From: Lutraria lutraria
Taxonomy: Eukaryota; Mollusca; Bivalvia; Venerida; Mactridae
Length of the DNA stretch: 64,000 bases
NCBI GenBank assembly: GCA_964023205.1
Contig: OZ026848.1
Location: 2,780,501 to 2,844,500 of the forward strand
Reading direction: 5' to 3'
This document shows positions 1 through 12,230 of this stretch, piece by piece (position 1 is the first letter of the stretch; every line of letters begins with the position of its first letter). Made by a program: the position numbers and the translations under genes. A model generated the notes under the pieces. That model saw nothing but the letters and a program-made list of their open reading frames with translations, ran no database searches and had not been told where the DNA came from.

Positions 1-1015
1 TTCAGCTATTTCATTGGTTGCTGTTCATTCGAGAAACATCGGGGATTTCCTTACATCTGATAAATGTACGCAGAGATCATTTTGATGTTTGAATACCTCA
101 TGGATACCCTATATTTAAAATAAAAAAATATAGATGCTACAAGTTACTATATGAATATTCGTTACAGAATCGTCATATAACATATCAAAGATACAGATCT
201 TAAAAATACAAATTAAAGCCTTGATTTATTTTTTATTGTTGTTAAATGAATTTCTTTTTAAAAAATCATATGTATAAATATATATGCATAGTTCGGTCTA
301 ATATGTATTAATTCCTGTAAAACATATTTTTCTTTATTTACAATTAAAATATATCTTATATACGAAATGTATATCAGTATATGTCAAGTGACGTTTTAAG
401 ATTATGATCTATGCTATATATTGTAAATTAACATGGTATCAGGCACAAGTATATTGACCCCCTTCGGTGAAATGATACAGATTATTGAGTTTGTTTATCC
501 TCGCAACCGGGATAATCCCATATGTGCGAGCTTTCACTATTTTAACAATAATACTATCTTTGATATAGCCTATTATATAAAACTATTATAAAAAATTTAC
601 TATATAAAAATATAACTATACATATTTAGGCTATTTTAAGTGAAAGTTTGTGTGTGTGTCTATATTTAAGCTAATTTAAGTGTGATATTTAAGAAGAACT
701 ATTTTCAGTATGAGAATTACTATTTTGAGGAAATTTTTAGCTAATTTTAGTTCTTCTATTTGATAATATAATCTAATAAATAACATAGCTATGTTATAAC
801 GTATAGCTATTTTGGATATAATTTAAACAATATTTAAACAAATCATATGGGACCTTAGTGATATACTATATCTAATAAAGTGGGAGTATGAAGCTAATTT
901 TGTTTAAGAGCTTTTTTATTTTTCATTTCTAAGTATTGGGGTTAGGGAAACATTTACTACCAGCCTGATTTTCATATATTTAGGGTGAATTTTGTAGAAA
1001 ATACGTTCAGAATTT
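1..1015. other. AT-rich non-coding DNA, no gene seen
   Basis: Very AT-rich sequence with no open frame of note and no recognisable repeat ends. A short TG run lies near 648-660 and repeated TATTTAAG/CTAATTTAAG phrases near 660-740, too weak to call a repeat. Confidence 0.6.
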
Positions 1016-1016
1016 A

Positions 1017-1048
<32 letters not shown>

Positions 1049-1075
1049 TTTTTTTATAATTTTTTTTTAGAATTT
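1016..1075. repeat. Poly-T tract with A interruptions
   Basis: A run of T broken by short ATAA islands. Read on the minus strand it is a poly-A tail-like stretch, so it could mark the 3' end of a minus-strand retrocopy whose body would lie to the right. No coding similarity was recognised there, so this stays a simple repeat. Confidence 0.7.
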
Positions 1076-1170
1076 TTACCCACTTGGATACCATAGTAAA
1101 TTTAGTACTCTCCGATATGTGGTTTGCATTCTCTTTGGCAACATATATAAGAGGATGCAAACTCTTGAGT

Positions 1171-1217
1171 GAGTCTGATGTAGCATATATGCTTCATCAT
1201 TAGATCAGACTCACTTT
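1171..1217. other. Hairpin with 12-bp perfect stem followed by T5
   Basis: AGTGAGTCTGAT is matched by its reverse complement ATCAGACTCACT about 20 bases later, and the second arm runs into TTTTT. The loop itself contains the palindrome GCATATATGC. The plus strand would give a strong stem-loop plus T-run; function unknown. Confidence 0.6.
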
Positions 1218-1752
1218 TTGCGGCCAGCCGCATTTGTATATGTTTGATGAAGTCTTTGGAACATACCGGAAAGTATGATGGTTTGATATTGAAAAATAAC
1301 CCCCAGGACCTAAAATGTTTATTATTATATAATTTCAAGTTAATTATAAGATATGAGATATACAGGACTGGTAGTCATAAAATGACATAATCACCCTCTG
1401 TGTAGTATTTAAAACAATGTTAAAAATAATAAATCATTAAAAATAAGAATTAATCAGGTACCTTAAGGTGAATAACAATAGACGGCTTACTCAATAGGGC
1501 CATAAAAATAATTATTTTTAAAAGAAAGGATATTGTATAAAAATATGTGTATAATAGTATATTACACTTTGTACAGGTAAAAAATTTATTCTACACAGAG
1601 GGATGATTTAATTTCAAATACATATTATATAGTAATTCTCTTGTCCCTGATCGGTGATGTTGTTTTAGGACCAGGGAAAGGCATCATTCAATTAATCCGC
1701 CCCAGCTATTATATTTTACAGGTATACAAAGATGTATATTTAGACAGTATTT

Positions 1753-2559
1753 ACAATGCAGGCCCTGTCACAGTGGATCTATAGTCGATTTAAAGTTAAA
1801 TGAGAACCGTTATAAACATTTACACTTTTCCTAGGTAGATCAGGTTATTTACCGGTTGAAATAACTTTATATTGTAATACATAAACAGAACACTATCGTA
1901 ATGCGCCGTGGCTGAGAGGTAAAGGCTATGATTTTTTTATTCGTAGCAGTCACGAGTTCAAAACTGCCAAAATGCTTTTTTTATTAACATATTTAGTATT
2001 CGAAATTGCAATTTCTTTCCGACTTTCAAGAATTATCCTTCAAATTGTGAAAATTAAAATTAATACCTTGTTTCATTTACACAATAATGTGAACTATAAA
2101 ATAGACATGCAGTATGCAGTAGAGAAGGAGACTGTTTACTGTTATTAATCACTTCTTGCGTCGAGGAGAAAGACACGGCGAGTGAATGCGATGATGCGTG
2201 TTGACGTGACGTGTTTTGAAACGATATAATAAAATAATGAAGAAATAAACAATACAAAATATAAAGGATTTAAAATAATCGAAAGAAAAACAAACATTCT
2301 AAATATGGTTATAAAATGACATTAACTAGGTTCGAACCAATGGTTAAAATGATGTATATCTCAAAATCATCAGCACTAACCTTTACGCTAAATTGAGGCA
2401 TTTGTATTTATGTTTATGTTCTCTCTATCTTATCTATAACGGTTACCGGGTTTACCTGTTACACCTAAATATCGAAATGAGACTAATCCCTTATTAGCAT
2501 GCAACTTTAAATCGACTATACATGTATAGAACATGGATCGCACTTATGGCCTGCATTGT
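1753..2559. mobile_element. Inverted-repeat element with inward-facing tRNA-like modules
   Basis: The sequence from 1753 recurs, diverged, as the reverse complement ending at 2559. Shared blocks in the same order are ACAATGCAGGCC, TATAGTCGATTTAAAGTT and a block around ACCGGT. Each arm, roughly 210-240 bp, ends inward in a tRNA-like segment with A-box-like and B-box-like blocks (1902-1970 on +, 2325-2396 on -; the second has GGTTCGAACC). The central 350 bp (1975-2320) is unique. It may be a foldback element or two SINE-like units inserted head to head. No target duplication could be fixed by eye. Confidence 0.6.
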
Positions 2560-2619
2560 TTTTATAAGAATTTTTATTTGGGTTGACAGGGTTGAAGTTT
2601 TTTAAGGGAGTTTAAAATG

Positions 2620-2668
2620 TACTGATGGAGTGAGAGTGAATTACCACTTTGACTCACTCACATCAGTA
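2620..2668. other. Hairpin (TACTGATG.AGTGAG stem)
   Basis: TACTGATGGAGTGAG at the left is complemented, with small mismatches, by CTCACTCACATCAGTA at the right. It lies close to where the 3' end of the minus-strand LINE is expected, and could be a structured 3' UTR element or a tiny MITE. Confidence 0.45.
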
Positions 2669-2704
2669 TTACTAAGTTTATAATAAGGGCTGTAGTTGAA
2701 TAAG

Positions 2705-2791
2705 AGGGTCTAGAGTGTGGCACGGGGCTCAATTTGGACTCAGAACTATATATTGTCTGCTAATTGAGCCATCCGGTCACACCCAGACCCT
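2705..2791. other. Two-step 87-bp stem-loop
   Basis: AGGGTCTAGAGTGTG pairs with CACACCCAGACCCT, and inside it GGCTCAATT pairs with AATTGAGCC, leaving a loop of about 24 bases. Two independent nested stems make chance unlikely. The minus-strand reading GGATGGCTCAATTAGCAGA resembles a tRNA A box but no convincing B box follows. Confidence 0.5.
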
Positions 2792-3504
2792 AGTAACAAG
2801 TTGAATTTAGCTGGGTTGTTATAGCTGGGGCATTCACATTTAATTCAGTACTCCTTAAATGGGTGGACCAGAGTTCACTCCCTTTCCCAGTCCAGACTAT
2901 AGTGTGCTATTAAATACTTTGTAAAAAACTAAGCTAAACTAAAATTTTTAACTTCTTTACTTAGTTTTATTACTATGTAAGATTTACCTATGAAGATTAT
3001 TTTTATTTATTCATAGGTTAACATGTACATTAAGATATTATCTTTCAACCAAGTAATTTAATTACATGGTTTTATTTAATATTAAAACTTTTACCATGTA
3101 AAATATAAAGTGTAAGATATCCTTATTTAGATAAGGGATTTATACTAAAAAAAGTATTAATAATGTTAAAATAAAGCTAAATGTAATAAGCATTCTAAAT
3201 AGAATGTTAAGTTTGTATCTTAATCTCAATTTCTACTAATAATTGAATATAATTTTAGAATTCAAGATTGAATTCATTTCAATAAAAGAGTTTATAACAG
3301 TTATATGTAGCCAGGCATGCAGATAGATCACTGAATATTGAAATGTCATATAAGATATGAAACTGAATAATAATATCAGTTTATGTGGACTATCCAATTA
3401 TCTATTACTATAAAATTATGTAAAGATTTGATACAAAGGATTATCAGATCATACATTACTTCCATTGATGATGTTATTCCATATTGGAAGAGTCACATTT
3501 AAGA

Positions 3505-3850
3505 TATATGGTAAAAATAACAATGAACTTAGGATAAGATAAGACAAATGTTTAATGAGTATATTAAAGTTAAGATTAACTAGTAAGGTTAAAACTTCTT
3601 ATGATTTGACTTAGATAACAAAACATAATTTTATTCTAAGTAATAATGTTGTAAAATTTAAATGATTGTTATAAATCATTTACAGATAAAAATAACAATG
3701 TACTTAAGATAAGGTAAAATTAGTTAAGAAGTACATTAAAATAGGGATTTACTAGAAAAATTTAAACTTCTTATATTTTAACTTAGATTATAATACAATA
3801 TATTATTCTAAGTAATTATGTTGAAATTTTTTTAATATTCATTATTAATA
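3505..3850. repeat. Two tandem copies of a ~175-bp unit in LINE 3' UTR
   Basis: TAAAAATAACAATG at 3512 recurs at 3687, followed in both copies by similar phrases (ACTTAGGATAAGATAA / ACTTAAGATAAGGTAA, AACTTCTTAT, ACTTAGAT, TTATTCTAAGTAAT). The period is 175 bp. Position directly downstream of the RNase H stop (minus strand) suggests a repeated 3' UTR module of the LINE. Confidence 0.6.
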
Positions 3851-3907
3851 TTGTTCAGATATCTCAGCAGCCTGGCTACATTAGCACACAAGCCTGGACC
3901 TGGGGCC

Positions 3908-6900
3908 TTAGATTTTATCTGTCATATGACAAGATTTTATAAACGTTTCTAAGGCATTAAAGACTGAGTGTTGGACTGCCCTTTTAGGGAATAAAATGTT
4001 TTTCAGGTTGAAAGTTAGACCTGAATTTACAAGGGCAGTCTTTAACTCAAGTCTGGGAGTGAAGTGAACCCCACAGTGTAGCAGAAAGTGACTGGTTGAG
4101 TTCAATACTCTACACCGGGCACAAATGGGGTCCAGTCCCAGGACATATTTTCCTTGGGCACCGGACAACAAATTTGTACCCAGTCTCAGACGGCTTATAC
4201 ATTTGTCTAGTTTTTGGTTAGAGGAATAAACCTCGGGCCATCTGAGCCCCACTGAATATTGGACAGAATCACAGCTATCTGTCATCACACTGGAATAATG
4301 ATCTTTCCAGCGCTTGACAGACTGTGACCTGACCAAAGAACTTATTTCAGTGGGTGAGAGTTTGACTTTGGTATCAACAGTCACATGATCCAGGCCAGAT
4401 TTTGCAGCCCTATCGGCCGCCTCATTTCCCCCAACACCTATATGAGCTGGGCACCAGACTAGTGTAATATCCAGACCGGCTTGTTGGATGGAATAATTTA
4501 GGATGATGATTTGTTCTAAAAGGTCCGGTCTGGATTTACTATGATAATTTTGAATTGACTGCAGCACCGAAATAGAATCTGAAAATATAACCGTGTTTTT
4601 TGGTTTATTTAGAATTACCCAGCTCATTGAATTAATTAATGCTATCATTTCTGCTGAATAGATTGACTAATTGTCCGAAAGCCTATCAACAGATGAGAAA
4701 TTTATTGAGGGAATGTAAAATGTTGCTGATACTTTTCCTGATTGGGGACATTTTGATCCATCCGTGTAAATGCTAAAATGGTTATTATAATTTTCTTCTG
4801 AGTACAGTTTAACTTGAATGTTACTTAAATGGGGAAGTTGATTTTTTAAATTTAGGTTAGATAGGGTGAGGTCAATCTGAGGCGAGGGCATTAACCATGG
4901 ATGTTCAATTTCTGGCCTGAAGTCTGCTACCTGTATGTCTTTGAGACCGAACTCCTCCACCAAGTTTTGGGTTTAAGCCCCAAATGGGGGGGCGTTATTT
5001 TTATACTTATTCTTGGTGAAGTGTCCGGTCCCAAAGATGGAGTTCATGGGGTTGTTTCCCCTTGATTGTGCTCTGGCCCAGTATTTGACAGTGTGGGCCT
5101 TGCGCCTGATAGCCAAGGGAAGTATACCAGCCTCCGCTTCCAGTTTGTGAGTAGGGGTGGAGCTAAGGGCCCCCAGGGCAATCCTTAGGGCTTTATATTG
5201 AATTTTATCCAGTTTTTCTAATAAAGTTGGGGCAGCTGCAGCATAATTTTTCAGCACCATAGTCAATTTTGGATCTAATAAGGGAGATATAAAGGAGCAA
5301 TAAGCTTTTTTTATTTGCTCCAAAGTCAGTATGTTTAAGCATTTTCATCATGTTAAGATTAGTGGTACACTGTTTAATTAAGTATTCAATATGAAGTTTA
5401 AAAGTAAGTTTTTTGTCCAAAATCATACCTAAGAATTTTGTCATTTTTTCAAATTTTATTTGTGTACCACCAAGGTGTATATCTAATTTATGCTGCGGCT
5501 GGTGCCCAAAAAGAATACCGACAGTTTTTTCTTTGGATATTTTGAAACCCCAGTTTTGAGCCCATTCCCAAATCATATCTAACACTTTTTGTGCCTTAGT
5601 GGCCATATTCTTAAGATTTTTGCCTGTTATCCATGTGCCTGAATCATCTGCAAATTGACTTAATGACATGTCGGATTTTTAGATGGATACAGGAAGATTA
5701 TTAATAAGTAAATTGAAAAGAAGAGGGGAGAGAATCGCGCCCTGAGGGGTACCTCTCGAGACACTTTCTTGGTCTGAGAGGGTACCGCTTACCCTTACTT
5801 GTATTTTACGCCCTTCTAGGAAAGACCTGAGGTACTGGAAACAAGCTCCCGTTATACCATATTCTTTCAACTTATAAAGGACACCGAAGTGCCAAGTTAA
5901 ATCAAATGCTGCCTGTAGATCTAGAAAAATGGCTAGCACTGTTCGGCCCCTGTTTTTGGCCGCAATTATATCATGTTGTAATCGAGCTAATTGGTCTAAA
6001 GTGCTCCTTCCCTTTCTAAAGCCAGACTGAGAGGGATCTAAGTAATTATTAAATTCAATATGGTGGTCTAAACGGGCCTTAACCATCGCCTCTAGCAATT
6101 TCCCGGAGTGCGATGTAAGGCTAATTGGTCTATAAGATTTTGGCTCTTCACTATCCTTATTTGGTTTTTTGATAGGTATAATGCAAGCTTCTTTCCAGTT
6201 TGATGGATATAACCCCTCACTCCACACCCTATTATAAAGGTTAAGCCAAAGAAGAAGAATTCCATCATTCATGTTTTTAAACATGGTGTAATTAATTTGA
6301 TCTTGTCCAGGGGCAGAGTTTTTCCTGTCATGAATGCACCTCTTTAGTTCTTTTAAAGTAAACGGTTTATTCAATGGAGTATCGTTTAACCCCGGCTCAT
6401 ATATTTCATCGCGATGCTGTGACTCAAAGTTTTTTTGATATACTAAAGTTTCAGGCGATAAATTTGAGTCACTTGATACCTCTTTATAGTGTCTTACTAA
6501 AAATTGAGCCTTTTCAAAGGGTGTTTTAGCTATATCATCTTTATATTTAAGCAACGGTACAGGGTTAATTCTTTTGCCTGATAATTTTTTGATTTTATTC
6601 CAAAAGAGTTGAGAATTGGCCCTAGGAAAAGTTAAAGATTCACTAAAGTTTTGCCAATTCTCTTGTTTTGCTTTTAAGATAGTATTTTTAGCATTCTGTT
6701 CATCTGATTTTAATTGAGAGATATTAGCTGGGCATGGATTTCTTTTAGCCCTACTTATAGCTTTTTTTCTGCCCTGTACCGCTTCATGACATTCTTCACT
6801 CCACCACTGGACCTGTACTTTTGATTTTTTATGGGATGCGGGGGCTGGGGTACACTCCCTAACCATGTGTAGGATAGAATCTGTCAAATTTGATAGGTGT

Positions 6901-7718
6901 TCATTGATATCATCAGAGTAGACTAGATTTTGATTAAGGGACTTACTAATAATTTTGAATTTTTCCCAATCAGTTTTATTTAATTTTAAATTGTTTGTTC
7001 CTTAATTTTGACCTGTTGAATTTTGGCAATTAATTGAGATTAAGATTGGGAAATGATCTGACCCCAGGGTATCCTCATGAACTCCCCAAGCTGAAACTGA
7101 GGCAATTTTGGATGTCCCAAAAGTTAAGTCAATATTTGACATGTTCCCATTAGATTTGTCTATTCTTGTTGGTGTGCCGTCATTGAATAAGATCAAATCA
7201 TGTTTTTCAGCCCATTCCAAAATATCCCTCCCATGACGGTCTGAGATTTTAGAGCCCCACTCAACATGATGAGCATTAAAGTCCCCAGTTATGATACTAT
7301 CAGTTGCCTCATTTTGAGTTGGGAAGCACTTAATGATGTGATCTAGAGAGTCTAGATCACATCCTCTAGAATAAATGTTAGCTAAATTTAAAGATTGTTT
7401 GGAGGTATGGATTTTGATTAATTGGTACTCTATTTTAGAGGTACCATTTTGATCCCTGGGGTTGTCTACCCTGATGTTCTCATAATTAATGGAATCTTTA
7501 ATGTAAATTGCCTAACCACCACATAAGGTTTTCTTTTCTGTATAAGGTTTATGTTCTAAATTGAATCCAGGAATATTTTTTGACATATTTTTATTGAACC
7601 TAGCTTCCTGGATACATAAAATATGTGGATTTTTATTTAACAGAATTTTTAGTTCAGACAATTTTTGGGGGCTCAAAATTTGAGCATTGAATGAGATTAT
7701 ATTTAATTTACTACACAT
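3908..7718 (-). pseudogene. LINE ORF2 (APE endonuclease, RT, RNase H), full-length but dead
   Basis: Order along the minus strand: APE endonuclease (7718-7010), RT (about 6890-5200), and RNase H (about 4800-4350, with YTDGSK, an SDSISVLQSI block and the WCPAHIGVGGNEAADRAA block). It would nick target DNA and reverse-transcribe its RNA in the nucleus. Disruptions: TAG at 7512, TAA at 7002, TAA at 5679 (all shared with the upstream copy), a one-base frameshift in an A5 run near 5248 (GAEKL versus GAENYAAAAP), TAA at 4973 and TAG near 4664. After RNase H comes a C-terminal segment with CARC...HFLLHC, a probable zinc-binding motif. Confidence 0.85.
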
Positions 7719-8580
7719 GGTTAGGCTTAGGCTTGGCTATTTTCTTAGAGGCCACTTTACACTGTTGCCTACTAGGAGACGGCAATTTGCTCAAGAGTCT
7801 CCTACCCATTTTTAGTTTACCAGGAGTACTGGTTACCTTTCTCCTGATCCTTACCATTTTGCTAGGCGTCCGGGGTACGGGGCAACTTTGAGACACTCCC
7901 GATGTTGTGGTTTTGGTTTGGCTGGTTGTTTCTGAAATAGTTGTTTATTATTTACTGATTGTTTGAATAACTGTTTATGTAATGCTTTTCTATAAATGTT
8001 GAAAGATTTTTTCTTGTTGGGCGTGATTTGTCTAAAATGATGTTTTCTATGATACCTGTAAGTTCTGATGTTAAATTTTTTTTCGACTGTTCTTTGTTTG
8101 AGATTTCGATGTGAGTGGAATATGTTGTTTCTGATGTGTTTTTGTAATTATTTGTGTTGACATCGGGAGTGCTTTGTTGGGGATTCCTCAATTGCAACCA
8201 CCCCAGATATTGACAGCTCATTATAGGAGCCGAAAAAAATGGAGTGGATAGAGACCACCGAGTCCTCTTCTGTTACGTTAAAGTTACTGCAGTCGCTGAC
8301 CGCAGAGGAGATGTCCGAGACCTGAGTCACGGAGTCTCCCCCGCGATCAGGTCTTGCTGGTGAGGACTCAGGGGTCTCTCTAGGCGTAGAGGTGCCCTGT
8401 AAGGTTGGGACCTCCGCCTGCCCGGCTGGTGTTACTGGGGCCGAATTATCTCTGGCCCCCAACCCGGACCCAGTCCTCCGCCCCTCCAAGCTTACATCAG
8501 CCGGGGGGGAGGCGGACACATCACCCGGGGAGGAGGTCATACTAATACTTGTAATGGGTGACTCCGGGCAGACAGAGGCC
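7711..8580 (-). pseudogene. LINE ORF1 3' part, second copy of duplication
   Basis: Duplicate of the gag C-terminal half (Ser/Pro-rich region and basic tail) without the zinc knuckles, which were outside the duplicated segment. It shares the frame disruptions of the upstream copy. Small differences from it (for example near 7882, 8331, 8349 and 8416) are consistent with a recent duplication. The stop lies inside ATGTGTAG, which also provides the ORF2 start. Confidence 0.8.
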
Positions 8581-10880
8581 AAAATCATACCTAAGAATTT
8601 TGTCATTTTTTCAAATTTTATTTGTGTACCACCAAGGTGTATATCTAATTTATGCTGCGGCTGGTGCCCAAAAAGAATACCGACAGTTTTTTCTTTGGAT
8701 ATTTTGAAACCCCAGTTTTGAGCCCATTCCCAAATCATATCTAACACTTTTTGTGCCTTAGTGGCCATATTCTTAAGATTTTTGCCTGTTATCCATGTGC
8801 CTGAATCATCTGCAAATTGACTTAATGACATGTCGGATTTTTAGATGGATACAGGAAGATTATTAATAAGTAAATTGAAAAGAAGAGGGGAGAGAATCGC
8901 GCCCTGAGGGGTACCTCTCGAGACACTTTCTTGGTCTGAGAGGGTACCGCTTACCCTTACTTGTATTTTACGCCCTTCTAGGAAAGACCTGAGGTACTGG
9001 AAACAAGCTCCCGTTATACCATATTCTTTCAACTTATAAAGGACACCGAAGTGCCAAGTTAAATCAAATGCTGCCTGTAGATCTAGAAAAATGGCTAGCA
9101 CTGTTCGGCCCCTGTTTTTGGCCGCAATTATATCATGTTGTAATCGAGCTAATTGGTCTAAAGTGCTCCTTCCCTTTCTAAAGCCAGACTGAGAGGGATC
9201 TAAGTAATTATTAAATTCAATATGGTGGTCTAAACAGGCCTTAACCATCGCCTCTAGCAATTTCCCGGAGTGCGATGTAAGGCTAATTGGTCTATAAGAT
9301 TTTGGCTCTTCACTATCCTTATTTGGTTTTTTGATAGGTATAATGCAAGCTTCTTTCCAGTTTGATGGATATAACCCCTCACTCCACACCCTATTATAAA
9401 GGTTAAGCCAAAGAAGAAGAATTCCATCATTCATGTTTTTAAACATGGTGTAATTAATTTGATCTTGTCCAGGGGCAGAGTTTTTCCTGTCATGAATGCA
9501 CCTCTTTAGTTCTTTTAAAGTAAACGGTTTATTCAATGGAGTATCGTTTAACCCCGGCTCATATATTTCATCGCGATGCTGTGACTCAAAGTTTTTTTGA
9601 TATACTAAAGTTTCAGGCGATAAATTTGAGTCACTTGATACCTCTTTATAGTGTCTTACTAAAAATTGAGCCTTTTCAAAGGGTGTTTTAGCTATATCAT
9701 CTTTATATTTAAGCAACGGTACAGGGTTAATTCTTTTGCCTGATAATTTTTTGATTTTATTCCAAAAGAGTTGAGAATTGGCCCTAGGAAAAGTTAAAGA
9801 TTCACTAAAGTTTTGCCAATTCTCTTGTTTTGCTTTTAAGATAGTATTTTTAGCATTCTGTTCATCTGATTTTAATTGAGAGGTATTAGCTGGGCATGGA
9901 TTTCTTTTAGCCCTACTTATAGCTTTTTTTCTACCCTGTACCGCTTCATGACATTCTTCACTCCACCACTGGACCTGTACTTTTGATTTTTTATGGGATG
10001 CGGGGGCTGGGGTACACTCCCTAACCATGTGTAGGATAGAATCTGTCAAATTTGATAGGTGTTCATTGATATCATCAGAGTAGACTAGATTTTGATTAAG
10101 GGACTTACTAATAATTTTGAATTTTTCCCAATCAGTTTTATTTAATTTTAAATTGTTTGTTCCTTAATTTTGACCTGTTGAATTTTGGCAATTAATTGAG
10201 ATTAAGATTGGGAAATGATCTGACCCCAGGGTATCCTCATGAACTCCCCAAGCTGAAACTGAGGCAATTTTGGATGTCCCAAAAGTTAAGTCAATATTTG
10301 ACATGTTCCCATTAGATTTGTCTATTCTTGTTGGTGTGCCGTCATTGAATAAGATCAAATCATGTTTTTCAGCCCATTCCAAAATATCCCTCCCATGACG
10401 GTCTGAGATTTTAGAGCCCCACTCAACATGATGAGCATTAAAGTCCCCAGTTATGATACTATCAGTTGCCTCATTTTGAGTTGGGAAGCACTTAATGATG
10501 TGATCTAGAGAGTCTAGATCACATCCTCTAGAATAAATGTTAGCTAAATTTAAAGATTGTTTGGAGGTATGGATTTTGATTAATTGGTACTCTATTTTAG
10601 AGGTACCATTTTGATCCCTGGGGTTGTCTACCCTGATGTTCTCATAATTAATGGAATCTTTAATGTAAATTGCCTAACCACCACATAAGGTTTTCTTTTC
10701 TGTATAAGGTTTATGTTCTAAATTGAATCCAGGAATATTTTTTGACATATTTTTATTGAACCTAGCTTCCTGGATACATAAAATATGTGGATTTTTATTT
10801 AACAGAATTTTTAGTTCAGACAATTTTTGGGGGCTCAAAATTTGAGCATTGAATGAGATTATATTTAATTTACTACACAT
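8581..10880 (-). pseudogene. LINE ORF2, truncated by duplication junction (EN + partial RT)
   Basis: One minus-strand frame runs from the ATG at 10880 through an APE endonuclease (SFNAQ, CIQEA, GDFNAHH, GSDHFP) and an RT (NSAPGQDQINY, SYRPISLTS, FLDLQAAFDLTW, GTPQGAILSPLLF, FADD). Nonsense codons sit at 10674 (TAG), 10164 (TAA) and 8841 (TAA, between the NNLPVSI block and FADD). At 8581/8580 the RT frame is fused in frame to the gag of the second unit, giving a meaningless RT-gag chimera at 8148-8831. The missing RT thumb and RNase H exist only in the left copy. Confidence 0.85.
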
Positions 10881-12230
10881 GGTTAGGCTTAGGCTTGGCT
10901 ATTTTCTTAGAGGCCACTTTACACTGTTGCCTACTAGGAGACGGCAATTTGCTCAAGAGTCTCCTACCCATTTTTAGTTTACCAGGAGTACTGGTTACCT
11001 TTCTCCTGATCCTTACCATTTTGCTAGGCGTCCGGGGTACGGGGAAACTTTGAGACACTCCCGATGTTGTGGTTTTGGTTTGGCTGGTTGTTTCTGAAAT
11101 AGTTGTTTATTATTTACTGATTGTTTGAATAACTGTTTATGTAATGCTTTTCTATAAATGTTGAAAGATTTTTTCTTGTTGGGCGTGATTTGTCTAAAAT
11201 GATGTTTTCTATGATACCTGTAAGTTCTGATGTTAAATTTTTTTTCGACTGTTCTTTGTTTGAGATTTCGATGTGAGTGGAATATGTTGTTTCTGATGTG
11301 TTTTTGTAATTATTTGTGTTGACATCGGGAGTGCTTTGTTGGGGATTCCTCAATTGCAACCACCCCAGATATTGACAGCTCATTATAGGAGCCGAAAAAA
11401 ATGGAGTGGATAGAGACCACCGAGTCCTCTTCTGTTACGTTAAAGTTACTGCAGTCGCTGACCGCAGAGGAGATGTCCGAGACCTGAGTCAAGGAGTCTC
11501 CCCCGCGATCAGGTCTTGCGGGTGAGGACTCAGGGGTCTCTCTAGGCGTAGAGGTGCCCTGTAAGGTTGGGACCTCTGCCTGCCCGGCTGGTGTTACTGG
11601 GGCCGAATTATCTCTGGCCCCCAACCCGGACCCGGTCCTCCGCCCCTCCAAGCTTACATCAGCCGGGGGGGAGGCGGACACATCACCCGGGGAGGAGGTC
11701 ATACTAATACTTGTAATGGGTGACTCCGGGCAGACAGAGGCCTTCCCTGGTGGACTGCTGTAGTTCTTATCGGCCCGATCTACAACAGCCACAGCCCTTG
11801 ACCACGGGATACCCTCTTTTTTCATTAACATCGTTATACATTGGGCCTTCATATAGGTTGGGCATCCTGTGTACCAAGCAGGATGTTCTCCATTGCAGTT
11901 GGGGCAAATAAGGGAGGGCTCACTGCAATGGTCGGGCTTATGGGGTCCCGAACACCTAGCACAGGTCTGGGGGAGCTTACATGTAGTGGCTCAATGACCG
12001 AACCCCTGGCATCTGAAGCACCTCATGGGGGAATATACAAACTGCTCAGTTTTAAATGAAATTTTTGTATCCCTAATTTTAATGTACAATGGTACAGCCC
12101 CCCGAAAAGTCAATTTAACTGCCCCTGTCCCTTTGCCCGACTTATTATAGATTCTGTTAATTTGAATAAGCTCCACCCCGTTTGATGGTTCGAAAGTAAG
12201 TTTTGGGCGGAGCTCATTTAGGTCAATATC
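10873..12230 (-). pseudogene. LINE ORF1 (gag, three CCHC zinc knuckles), upstream copy
   Basis: Nucleic-acid-binding gag protein of the LINE, which would coat its RNA. The minus-strand frame shows a segment GTGAVKLTFRG followed by a zinc-knuckle array near 11880-12020: CFRCQGFGH...C, CARCSGPHKPDHC and CPNCNGEHPAWYTGC. After the knuckles comes a Ser/Pro-rich acidic region, then a basic tail ending at 10873. A TGA at about 11988-11990 interrupts the first knuckle, immediately after its His, in place of a sense codon, and the frame shifts twice more (near 11350 and 11110). The 5' end is truncated near 12230. The terminal stop overlaps the ORF2 start. Confidence 0.8.

Larger units (their letters stand above)
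5419..11742. repeat. Exact 3162-bp tandem duplication (two units)
   Basis: Unit 1 is 5419-8580 and unit 2 is 8581-11742. Every landmark is offset by 3162. The junction at 8580/8581 joins GACAGAGGCC to AAAATCATACC, with a 2-bp CC microhomology shared by the left (5417-5418), junction (8579-8580) and right (11741-11742) breakpoints. I count about eight single-base differences. A true end-joining or replication-slippage duplication and an assembly artefact from two haplotypes both remain possible. Confidence 0.9.

Noticed and set aside
7691..8721. Plus-strand frames 7691-7891 and 8392-8721 and their duplicates near 10853-11911
   Set aside because: Antisense shadows of the LINE gag region; no start context or domain.
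8148..8831. RT-gag fusion protein as a new gene
   Set aside because: The open frame is a by-product of the duplication junction; it lacks a start context and joins an RT fragment to gag by accident.
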